From assembly GCF_001014615.2 (NCBI RefSeq), contig NZ_LBCQ02000005.1, forward strand, positions 310,001-374,000: a stretch of DNA of 64,000 nucleotides, read 5' to 3'. This DNA is from Aquamicrobium sp. LC103. GTDB taxonomy: Bacteria; Pseudomonadota; Alphaproteobacteria; Rhizobiales; Rhizobiaceae. The notes under the pieces were generated by a model, which worked only from the letters and a program-made list of their open reading frames with translations, did no database searches and was not told where the DNA came from. A program made the translations under genes and the position numbers. This document shows, in pieces, positions 57,047-64,000 of the stretch (the first letter of the stretch is position 1; each line of letters opens with the position of its first letter).

Positions 57047-58764
57047 AGGAGTGGAGCACGGCCTGCCTGGACTGGCGGGAGCGCATCGTCGAACGGAGAT
57101 CTCTTATCCCCGATCCGCTGTTTCCCAATGAAGCGGAAGATGCGCTGGCTGTCTTCAAGTCGTTGCGCGTCGTCGACATCGCCGGCAGCCCGACCTTTGG
57201 CGAGTGCAGCGACGAATGGGTGTTCGACTTCGTTCGCGCGATCTTCGGTGCCTATGACCATGAAACTGGTGAGAGGCTGATCGAGGAGTTCTTCCTGCTG
57301 ATCAGCAAGAAGAATACCAAGTCGACGATCGCGGCCGGAATCATGCTCACCGCGTTGATCATCAACTGGCGTCTGTCGGCAGAACTGAACATCCTGGCGC
57401 CGACAATCGAGGTCGCAAAGAACTCCTTCGAACCGGCCCGCGACATGGTCTACGCCGACCCGGAGCTGGTCGATCTGCTACACGTGCAGGAGAATGTGAG
57501 AACGATCAGGCACCGCCGCACAAATGCGGTGCTGAAGATCGTTGCGGCGGATTCGGAGACGGTCGGCGGCAAGAAGGCGGCGTTCATCCTCGTCGACGAG
57601 GTGTGGATGTTCGGCAAGCGTGATGGCGCCGGCGCGATGCTGCAGGAGGCAACTGGCGGGTTGGTGTCGAGGCCCGAGGGATTTGTCATCTACCTGTCGA
57701 CGCAGAGCGACGAGCAGCCGGCGGGCGTATTCAAGGAAAAGCTGGCCTATGCGCGCGACGTCCGCGACGGAGTGATCGATGATCCGCGATTCTTGCCGGT
57801 GATCTACGAGCACCCGCCCGAGATGATCGAGGCTGAGAAGCATCTGGACCCGAAGACCTTTTACATGACCAATCCGAACCTCGGGCGGTCGGTGCGGCAA
57901 TCGTGGCTGGAGAACAAGCTGCAACAGTTGCAGCGAGGCGACGGTGAGGAAGGCGAGGACCTTCAGACCTTCCTCGCCAAGCACCTGAATGTAGAGATTG
58001 GCCTGCGCAACCGACGTGACCGCTGGTCGGGAACGGACTACTGGCTGGATGCCACAGAGCCTGGGCTGACTCTCGAAAGCCTGTTGGAACGCTGCGAGGT
58101 CGCGACGATCGGCATCGACGGTGGCGGGCTTGACGATCTGCTCGGCCTGTCGGTGATCGGCCGTGAGAAGGAAACGCGTCACTGGCTTGTCTGGTCGAAG
58201 GTCTGGGCTCACCCGATCGTTCTTAAACGCCGAAAGGAAATCGCCGAGCAGCTTCGCGACTTCGCTAAGGCAGAGCCACCGGAGCTGGTGTTCTGCGAGA
58301 AGCCGACGCAGGACCTTGAGGAGGTTGTCGCGATCTGCTGCCAGGTGCGCGATGCGGGTCTCCTCCCCGAGAAGGAAGGCATCGGTGTCGACAAGCTCGG
58401 TCTACCCGCCCTGGTGGATGCGCTCATCGAGGCTAGGTTCGATACAGACGCCAATGGCGGGACGATCACCGGTATCGGCCAGGGTGGTTTCCTGAATGAT
58501 GTAATCGTTGGCGTGGCGCGCAAGCTTGCTGACGGCTCCCTGAAGCACGCCGGTCAGTCGGTGATGGCCTGGGCGGTTGGTAATGCCAAGGAAATCCTGA
58601 AAGGCTCGGCTCGTGCGATCACCAAGCAGGTGTCGGGCTCGGCGAAGATCGACCCGTTCATTGCAATGCTCAACGCGGCGAAGCTCATGAGCCGCAATCC
58701 GGCGGCCTATGTCAAACCCACGTCCCCTTGGGACGATCCTAACTTCAAATATCAGGTGGTATGA
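57043..58764 (+). CDS. Terminase large subunit
   Basis: 573 aa. ATPase Walker A region '[18 protein letters not shown]' and Walker B '[20 protein letters not shown]'. The nuclease domain begins '[20 protein letters not shown]', with the acidic residues used for metal binding. This is the HK97-type motor that cuts the concatemer and drives DNA into the prohead. Followed directly by the portal gene (ATGATG overlap). Confidence 0.93.
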   Translation: MKEWSTACLDWRERIVERRSLIPDPLFPNEAEDALAVFKSLRVVDIAGSPTFGECSDEWVFDFVRAIFGAYDHETGERLIEEFFLLISKKNTKSTIAAGIMLTALIINWRLSAELNILAPTIEVAKNSFEPARDMVYADPELVDLLHVQENVRTIRHRRTNAVLKIVAADSETVGGKKAAFILVDEVWMFGKRDGAGAMLQEATGGLVSRPEGFVIYLSTQSDEQPAGVFKEKLAYARDVRDGVIDDPRFLPVIYEHPPEMIEAEKHLDPKTFYMTNPNLGRSVRQSWLENKLQQLQRGDGEEGEDLQTFLAKHLNVEIGLRNRRDRWSGTDYWLDATEPGLTLESLLERCEVATIGIDGGGLDDLLGLSVIGREKETRHWLVWSKVWAHPIVLKRRKEIAEQLRDFAKAEPPELVFCEKPTQDLEEVVAICCQVRDAGLLPEKEGIGVDKLGLPALVDALIEARFDTDANGGTITGIGQGGFLNDVIVGVARKLADGSLKHAGQSVMAWAVGNAKEILKGSARAITKQVSGSAKIDPFIAMLNAAKLMSRNPAAYVKPTSPWDDPNFKYQVV

Positions 58765-60068
58765 TGGGCATCTTCGGACCGAGCCAGCGGCGGCTTGAAG
58801 CCGCTGTAGGCGCAGCCCTCGACAAGCGGGCGTCGATCGAGGACCCGAAAGTTCCGATTTCCGCCGCCAATGTGGTCGAACTGTTGGGCTGGGATTGGGG
58901 CAAGGCAGCTTCAGGTGAGCGCGTCAGCATCGAGAGCGCCTTGGGCGTGCCGGCGATCTGGGCCGCCGTGAACTTCCTCTCCGGCACGCTCGCCGCCCTG
59001 CCGCTCCATCTATACCGGAGGACCAACGAGGGGCGTGAACGAGTTAAAGGCGGGCTCGCCGCCATCCTCCATGATGCGGTGAATGATGAGGTCTCATCGT
59101 TCGATTGGCGCAAGTACTGCTTCGACCAGGTCTTCACCGGTGGGCGCTCCTACACCTTCGTCGAGCGCACCGCGGCGAGGAAGCCGATCAATCTGTGGCC
59201 GCTCGATCCCGGCAAGACGACGGTCAAGCGTCAGGATGGGCGGCGGTTCTACGAGCATCGCGATGGTCGTCGCCTTCTCCGATATGAGGCAGCGGAGGTG
59301 ATCGACATACCGTTCATGCTGAAGGCGGACGGCCTCAATCACCGTTCGCCGATCATGACGAACAAGGACGTGGTCGGCCTCGCGCAAGCAGCTACGAAGT
59401 ACGGCTCCAAGTTCTTCCAGAATGGCGGCGTCCCACCCTTCGCCATCACGGGGCCGATGCACTCGCCCGGTGCTCTCCAGCGATCCAGTGATGACATGTC
59501 GGCGGCAGTGAAGACAGCGGCGAAGGAGAGCCGCCTAGCGCTCGCCCTTCCGGACGGCCACGACATAAAGTCTCTCGGTACCGATCTGGAAAAATCGCAG
59601 CTCGTTGAGCTCCAGCGCTTCATCATCGAGCAGGTGGCGCGCATCTACTCGCTGCCTCCCGTCTTCCTTCAGGATCTGACGCACGGCACTTTTTCTAACA
59701 CTGAGCAGCAGGACCTGATGCTGACCAAGCACACGCTGACGCGGTGGATCGAACAGTTCGAGCAGGAGCTGAACCTGAAGCTTTTTGGGCGTGGGAACGG
59801 CAAGCAATACGCCGAAGCCAACGTCGACGGCCTTCTGCGCGGTGACTTCAAGACGAGGATGGAAGGCTATGGCCGCGCCATCACCACTGGCCAGATGACA
59901 CCCGACGAAGCTCGCGAGATGGAGAACCGGCAGAGGATGGGCGGCGCGGCGAGCCAGCTTCACATGCAGGGCGCTATGCAGCAGATCGACAAACTCGGTC
60001 AGCATGGGCTCGGCCACAATGGCGGCCCCGCTCTCGACGATAACGGAGACGAGAAAGATGCAGCGTGA
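58761..60068 (+). CDS. Phage portal protein (HK97 family)
   Basis: 435 aa; ATG 58761 or 58764. '[20 protein letters not shown]' and '[19 protein letters not shown]' near the start, and '[20 protein letters not shown]' with '[17 protein letters not shown]' later, are the standard portal blocks. It forms the ring at the head vertex through which DNA passes. Confidence 0.93.
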   Translation: MMGIFGPSQRRLEAAVGAALDKRASIEDPKVPISAANVVELLGWDWGKAASGERVSIESALGVPAIWAAVNFLSGTLAALPLHLYRRTNEGRERVKGGLAAILHDAVNDEVSSFDWRKYCFDQVFTGGRSYTFVERTAARKPINLWPLDPGKTTVKRQDGRRFYEHRDGRRLLRYEAAEVIDIPFMLKADGLNHRSPIMTNKDVVGLAQAATKYGSKFFQNGGVPPFAITGPMHSPGALQRSSDDMSAAVKTAAKESRLALALPDGHDIKSLGTDLEKSQLVELQRFIIEQVARIYSLPPVFLQDLTHGTFSNTEQQDLMLTKHTLTRWIEQFEQELNLKLFGRGNGKQYAEANVDGLLRGDFKTRMEGYGRAITTGQMTPDEAREMENRQRMGGAASQLHMQGAMQQIDKLGQHGLGHNGGPALDDNGDEKDAA

Positions 60069-60648
60069 AATCCGCGGCGGCCTGCCTGCTGAAATTCGTG
60101 CCGACGACAGCTCGGTCAAGGTGACCGGCTACGCTGCCGTCTTCAATCAGGAAGCCGATATCGGCGGTTACTTCCGTGAGATCATCCATCCCGGCGCCTT
60201 CCGGGCCGCGATTGGTCGGGACGACGTCTCCTTCCTAATCAACCATGCGGGCCTGCCGTTGGCGCGCACGCGCTCGGGCACTCTCATTCTGGCCGAAGAT
60301 GACCATGGCCTCAGGATCGAAAGCGCGCTCGACAACAGCGATCCGGACGTCGCTCGCATCGTGCCGAAGATGAAGCGCGGCGATCTCGACAAGATGTCAT
60401 TCGCGTTCCGCGCCACACGTCAGGAGTGGGACGAGACCAGCGAGATTCCGATCCGCCATGTCTATGAGCTCGACCTGTTCGACGTCTCGATCGTCACCGA
60501 TCCCGCCTACGATGGAACCGAGATCGGCCTGCGCTCGCTAGAGAAGCATCGCGAACAGCAGCGCAAGGCCCACAACTTTCATGCCGCGTCCGCCAGGCTG
60601 CGCATGAAGATGAACCTCGCCCTGAAGGAGCGAGAGAACGGCAAGTAG
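60058..60648 (+). CDS. HK97-type prohead protease
   Basis: 196 aa from ATG 60058, overlapping the portal stop. 'GYAAVFNQEADIGGYFREII', the catalytic His in 'SFLINHAGLPLARTRSGTL' and the Ser in 'GDLDKMSFAFRATRQEW' match the U35 protease family. It trims the capsid protein scaffold domain during head maturation. Confidence 0.93.
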   Translation: MQREIRGGLPAEIRADDSSVKVTGYAAVFNQEADIGGYFREIIHPGAFRAAIGRDDVSFLINHAGLPLARTRSGTLILAEDDHGLRIESALDNSDPDVARIVPKMKRGDLDKMSFAFRATRQEWDETSEIPIRHVYELDLFDVSIVTDPAYDGTEIGLRSLEKHREQQRKAHNFHAASARLRMKMNLALKERENGK

Positions 60649-60693
60649 CGCCTGCTGCTGCCTATCCCCCTTCCCAAACACACGAGGAATACC

Positions 60694-61965
60694 ATGACTG
60701 TACAGCTTAAAGAGCTGCGCGAGCAGCAGGCTCGTATTGCCACCAATGCCCGCGCCAAGTTCGATGAAATCAAGGACGACACGCCGGCCGAACGCGCCGC
60801 CGAGATCGAGCGTGAGTTCGATGCCATGATGGCCGACCACGACAAGATCGGCGTGCGCATGGAGCGCCTGCAGAAACTCGAGGAGGCCGAGAAGCGTGCC
60901 AATGCTGGCGATCCTCGCCGGCCGAAAGGCGACAATGGCGAGGCCCGCAGCGATGCCGAGGAAGAGACGGTCGAATACAAGGACGTCTTCACCAAGGCCA
61001 TGCGCTTCGGTGTCGCCGACCTGTCGGTCGAGGAACGCGGCGTCCTCATGCACGGTCGCAATCGCGACAAGGACGTCGATGTTCGCGCTCAGGCGACGGC
61101 ACCCGGCGCCGCTGGTGGTTACCTCATCCCCGAAGGCTTCTCGGGCGAGATCGACAAAGCGCTTGCCGCGTGGGGTCCGATGCTCGACGAGAACGTCGCT
61201 CGGCAATATCCGACCGCGACCGGCAACCCGATCCCCTGGCCGACGAGCGACGACACCGCCGAGCGCGGTGAGCAGCACACCGAGAACGGCGCCGTGACCG
61301 ACGACGGCAGTGGCGACGTGGTGCTCGGGCAGAAGACGCTCAACGCCTACGTCTACGACTCCAAGGTGGTGAAGGTGTCGCTGGAGCTTCTGCAGGATAG
61401 CTACTTCTCCATGGAAGGCCTGCTGAGCGAACTCTTCGGCGAACGCCTCGGTCGGACCGGAAACGAAGTGCTGACCGTCGGCGACGGCACCAACAAGCCG
61501 CATGGCGTGGTCACGGCCTCCTCGCTCGGCCTGACCGCCGCTGCGGTGGATGCCATCGCTGCGGATGAACTGATAGACCTGCAGCACTCCGTCGATCCCG
61601 CCTATCGTGAATCGCCGCGCTGCTACTGGCAGTTCAACGACCTGACCTTGGCTGCGATCCGCAAGCTCAAGGATGGCCAGAACAACTACCTCTGGCAGAT
61701 GGGCGACGTGAAGACCGGTGCACCGGCCACGCTCCTCGGCAAGCCGTACAAGATCAACCAGGCCATGGCCTCGATCGCCACCGGCAACCGTGCGGTGATC
61801 TTCGGCGACCACAGCAAGTATGTGGTTCGCCGCGTCGGCCAGATGCAGATGGTCGCGCTGCGCGAGCGCTACATGGACAACCTCCAGGTAGGCTTCATCG
61901 CCTTCATGCGCCTCGATGGCGAGCTTCTGGACGGCCGCGCCGTCAAGCACCTCGCCCTGGCCTAA
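60694..61965 (+). CDS. Major capsid protein (HK97 fold)
   Basis: 423 aa, GAGG upstream of the ATG. Residues 1-110 are a charged coiled-coil delta domain that serves as scaffold and should be removed by the protease. The fold starts near 'AAGGYLIPEGFSGEIDKALA' and continues with 'DSKVVKVSLELLQDSYFSME', 'DPAYRESPRCYWQFNDLTL' and 'LGKPYKINQAMASIATGNRA'. Confidence 0.94.
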   Translation: MTVQLKELREQQARIATNARAKFDEIKDDTPAERAAEIEREFDAMMADHDKIGVRMERLQKLEEAEKRANAGDPRRPKGDNGEARSDAEEETVEYKDVFTKAMRFGVADLSVEERGVLMHGRNRDKDVDVRAQATAPGAAGGYLIPEGFSGEIDKALAAWGPMLDENVARQYPTATGNPIPWPTSDDTAERGEQHTENGAVTDDGSGDVVLGQKTLNAYVYDSKVVKVSLELLQDSYFSMEGLLSELFGERLGRTGNEVLTVGDGTNKPHGVVTASSLGLTAAAVDAIAADELIDLQHSVDPAYRESPRCYWQFNDLTLAAIRKLKDGQNNYLWQMGDVKTGAPATLLGKPYKINQAMASIATGNRAVIFGDHSKYVVRRVGQMQMVALRERYMDNLQVGFIAFMRLDGELLDGRAVKHLALA

Positions 61966-62024
61966 GTTTGGCTCATCACGGCGGGCGGTTGGCCGCCCGC
62001 TTCATGAACCAAAGGAGACCGGAA

Positions 62025-62222
62025 ATGAGCATACCCAAGACGATCAAAGTGAAAATGCACCTGACGGGCGACGTGCGTTCCGTTGCAGTGAAGGAAGCCG
62101 AGACGCTGTTCAAGGCGAAGAAGGCATCGCCATATCGCTCGGAAGGCGCCGAAAAAGCCGTGAAAGGGCCGGCACCCGAGACCGCGGCGAAGAACCCGGA
62201 TTCCGACAAGCCGAAGGCCTGA
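62025..62222 (+). CDS. Small protein following the capsid gene
   Basis: 65 aa from ATG 62025 with AAAGGAG upstream. Lys/Ala/Pro rich: 'TIKVKMHLTGDVRSVAVKEA'. Perhaps a head-associated protein; similar short genes often follow capsid genes. Not recognised. Confidence 0.6.
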   Translation: MSIPKTIKVKMHLTGDVRSVAVKEAETLFKAKKASPYRSEGAEKAVKGPAPETAAKNPDSDKPKA

Positions 62223-62226
62223 GCCC

Positions 62227-62832
62227 ATGTGGGACCGGATCGAGCGACTTGAGCAGCCGAAGGCGGAGGCTCTGACACTTGAAGAGGTGAAGGAGCAATG
62301 TCGCATCGACAGCGGTGACGATGACGCCTTCCTGAAACGCTGCATCAAGGCAGCTCGTGAGATGATCGAGGGACCTGAGGGCTACGGCCTCGCGATCATG
62401 GCAGCGCCATGGTCGATGTCCCTCGACAGCTTTCCGGCCGAAATCCGGATCCCCATGGGGCCGGTGCTTTCGATCGATAGCATCACCTACGTGGACGGTG
62501 CAGGCAACGAGCAGACGCTTCCGCCGTCCGCATATCAATGGCGGCGCGGCTTCATGGAAGCCCGCATCTCGCCGGCCTTCGGCACGTCCTGGCCCGGTAC
62601 ACGCGCACAGATTGGCGCGGTCAAGGTCCGCTTTGTAGGCGGTTATGCGGGTACCGAGGAAGAGGACGTCGACCGCTCCATGATACCGGAAAGCCTTCGC
62701 GTGGCGATGCTGATGCTCATCGCGCATTGGAACGAAAACCGGGAGACGGTCAATGTTGGCAACATCACGACCGAACTGGAATTCAGCTTTGGTCACATCA
62801 TCAATCAGTTCCGGGTTGGGAGGATAGCCTGA
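62227..62832 (+). CDS. Head-tail connector protein (gp6-like)
   Basis: 201 aa. 'LTLEEVKEQCRIDSGDDDAF' at the start and 'VKVRFVGGYAGTEEEDV' with 'IPESLRVAMLMLIAHWNENR' near the end are characteristic of the phiE125 gp8/HK97 gp6 connector family, which forms the ring beneath the portal. Confidence 0.9.
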   Translation: MWDRIERLEQPKAEALTLEEVKEQCRIDSGDDDAFLKRCIKAAREMIEGPEGYGLAIMAAPWSMSLDSFPAEIRIPMGPVLSIDSITYVDGAGNEQTLPPSAYQWRRGFMEARISPAFGTSWPGTRAQIGAVKVRFVGGYAGTEEEDVDRSMIPESLRVAMLMLIAHWNENRETVNVGNITTELEFSFGHIINQFRVGRIA

Positions 62833-63038
62833 TGGCCCGTCTCCGCTTTACCGCCGATTTCGATTATCGGCCTACGCCGATGTCGACCATCGCCTACAAG
62901 GAAGGCATGGAATTGACCGTGCGCCGCGAATGCGCTGACGAGGCAGTCGCTAAAGGCAAGGCAGTCGAGATCGACCCGCCGCGCAAGGCCGCGAAGGTAG
63001 ATGAGGCCGAGGAGGACGCCGATGCCGGGCGCGGGTGA
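62832..63038 (+). CDS. Small prophage structural-region protein
   Basis: 68 aa, start overlapping the connector stop (TGATG). 'RLRFTADFDYRPTPMSTIAY' then an acidic tail. Similar small beta-rich proteins follow connectors in rhizobial phages. Function unknown. Confidence 0.6.
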   Translation: MARLRFTADFDYRPTPMSTIAYKEGMELTVRRECADEAVAKGKAVEIDPPRKAAKVDEAEEDADAGRG

Positions 63039-63360
63039 CCTTCGTCATCGTGTCGCGTTCGACAAGCGGGGGCGTGTCAACGACGGTGCAGGCAACTGGC
63101 AATCAGGTTTCGTCGGGCAGTTCACACGTCGCGCGGCGTTCATCTATGCCGGCGGCGGCGAATCGGTCATGGCCGCGCGCCTCGAAGGCCGTGGCGTGCT
63201 GAAGGTTCGGGTACGCTCCTGCTCATTGACCCGCACGATTAAACAGGATTGGCGGATGCGCGATGCCCGTACCGGCACGGCGTACTCCATAAAGGAGGTC
63301 GATGCCGAGACCGACCGGCAATGGGTCTATCTCGTCGTTGAACGGGGCGCTCCGGCATGA
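63022..63360 (+). CDS. Phage head closure protein (head-tail adaptor)
   Basis: 112 aa from ATG 63022. 'GDLRHRVAFDKRGRVNDGAG' and 'ARLEGRGVLKVRVRSCSLTR' with 'DWRMRDARTGTAYSIKEVDA' match the SPP1 gp16/HK97 gp7-like head closure family. Confidence 0.9.
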   Translation: MPGAGDLRHRVAFDKRGRVNDGAGNWQSGFVGQFTRRAAFIYAGGGESVMAARLEGRGVLKVRVRSCSLTRTIKQDWRMRDARTGTAYSIKEVDAETDRQWVYLVVERGAPA

Positions 63361-63776
63361 AGATCAAGAATCTCGACCGCCTGCGCCGCCGCCTGGAGCG
63401 TATTCCCGATGCCATACGCAAACGTGCGAAGGCCGACCTCATGCTAGGTGGGCGCGAAATCAACATGCTTCAGCGGTCGCTAGCTCCGAAAGATGACGGC
63501 GTGCTCGTCGGCACGATCAGGACTGAGCAGCTTCCCGACCCGGAAATCGGCGTGGAGATCAAGGCCGGCGGGCCAGAGACAACGAAGCCCGTGCGCAATT
63601 CCGAAAAGGGCAATGCGCCGGAGTACGACTATGCCCTTGCGCAAGAGCATGGCACCGAGAACATGCAGGCGAACCCGTTCTTCTATCCTGCATACCGCTT
63701 GAAGAAAAAGCAGGTGCAGCGCAGCGTCCGCCGTGGTGTGCGCAAGGCGCTTCGAAATGCGGTCAAAGGCCAATGA
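63357..63776 (+). CDS. HK97-gp10 family phage protein
   Basis: 139 aa, ATGA overlap. 'LDRLRRRLERIPDAIRKRAK' at the start and 'YALAQEHGTENMQANPFFYP' near the end (E-H-G and P-F-x-x-P) are typical of gp10 tail-completion proteins. Overlaps the next gene by 4 bases. Confidence 0.9.
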   Translation: MKIKNLDRLRRRLERIPDAIRKRAKADLMLGGREINMLQRSLAPKDDGVLVGTIRTEQLPDPEIGVEIKAGGPETTKPVRNSEKGNAPEYDYALAQEHGTENMQANPFFYPAYRLKKKQVQRSVRRGVRKALRNAVKGQ

Positions 63777-64000
63777 GCGATCCCAGCTATGCGATCCAGG
63801 TGGCGCTTGTCGCCCGACTGACCGCGCTCGCCACGGAGGCGGGCGAACGCATCTATGACGATGTGCCGCCGGAGGCTGATCGCATCGTGGACACCGGCGC
63901 GGCTTATCCCTACGTGACCGTCGGCGCCGGCCAGCTCGTACCGATCGACGAAGAGTGCTTCGACCGCTCCTCGACCTACTTCCAGATCGATGTGTGGACG
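63773..64000 (+). CDS. DUF3168-type tail completion protein, 5' part
   Basis: The first 76 residues are visible before the window ends: 'DPSYAIQVALVARLTALATE', then 'IYDDVPPEADRI' and 'YPYVTVGAGQLVPIDEECFD'. This is the gp17-like/DUF3168 tail terminator pattern, in its expected place after gp10. 3' truncated by the window. Confidence 0.82.
   Translation, partial: MSDPSYAIQVALVARLTALATEAGERIYDDVPPEADRIVDTGAAYPYVTVGAGQLVPIDEECFDRSSTYFQIDVWT

Larger units (their letters stand above)
47041..64000. mobile_element. Prophage with HK97-type head module, right end outside the window
   Basis: From the selC boundary onward the content is that of a tailed-phage genome: integrase, repressor-like gene, excisionase, early small genes, a replication module, toxin-antitoxin, moron-like genes, HNH, terminase, portal, protease, capsid, connectors, head closure, HK97-gp10 and a DUF3168-type tail protein. 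The order from terminase to tail is that of siphoviruses. The left boundary is taken as the 5' base of selC, but no duplicated attachment core could be identified because the right end is missing. Confidence 0.9.

Noticed and set aside
1-64000. Insertion sequences, transposases, rRNA genes and further tRNA genes
   Set aside because: None was seen on reading; only selC and the prophage integrase represent such elements.

Overview
This is high-GC DNA with dense operons whose genes often overlap by 4 bases (ATGA or GTGA). Protein content points to a Hyphomicrobiales (Rhizobiales) alphaproteobacterium, perhaps Mesorhizobium-like: many ABC uptake systems, PxpABC with biotin proteins, L-idonate genes, and a rhizobial-type prophage. 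The genus is an inference.

Layout. (1) 1-1.2 kb: end of a LacI-type regulator and a nucleoside hydrolase. (2) 1.2-11.2 kb: a LysR regulator divergent from an operon for a dipeptide-type ABC transporter, a creatininase-family hydrolase, an RraA-like protein, a gamma-glutamyltransferase and an N-formylglutamate amidohydrolase-like enzyme. (3) 11.6-17.7 kb: BCCP, biotin carboxylase, a second BCCP-like protein without the biotin lysine, 5-oxoprolinase subunits PxpB, PxpC and PxpA, and an aminotransferase. (4) 17.7-23.5 kb: a Nac-like LysR gene divergent from an SDR, a polar amino acid ABC transporter and a second RraA-like protein. Blocks 2-4 would fit together as uptake and hydrolysis of gamma-glutamyl or pyroglutamyl compounds, ending in glutamate and transamination. 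(5) 23.5-26.8 kb: L-idonate/gluconate catabolism (idnO, idnK, a 2-ketoacid reductase, idnD).

(6) 26.9-42.8 kb: an acyl-CoA catabolic island. It has five acyl-CoA dehydrogenase genes, four of them as two adjacent large/small pairs around a divergent control region. It also has a MaoC hydratase, two SDRs (one frameshifted), a crotonase without its usual catalytic glutamates, an acyl-CoA ligase, a complete Liv-type ABC transporter and an IclR regulator. The gene set suggests import, CoA activation and beta-oxidation of a bulky or alicyclic carboxylic acid. (7) 42.9-46.0 kb: a Zn/Cd/Pb P-type ATPase with a MerR-type 19-bp-spacer promoter, and a MerR regulator with the zinc/cadmium cysteine pattern. 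(8) 46.0-47.04 kb: two unrecognised genes (one frameshifted) and a selenocysteine tRNA (selC).

(9) 47.04 kb to the right edge: a prophage with an HK97-type head module, lying against the 5' side of selC and running off the window. Order: integrase, a repressor-like gene, excisionase, many small overlapping early genes, a replication-type protein whose 3' end carries iteron-like repeats next to an AT-rich tract, BrnT/BrnA toxin-antitoxin, a membrane-protein cassette, HNH nuclease, terminases, portal, protease, capsid and connector genes. The best candidates for undescribed biology are the lysine-less biotinyl protein in the pxp operon, the membrane cassette and the lone reverse gene beside the terminase, the putative origin inside the replication gene, and the selC junction.
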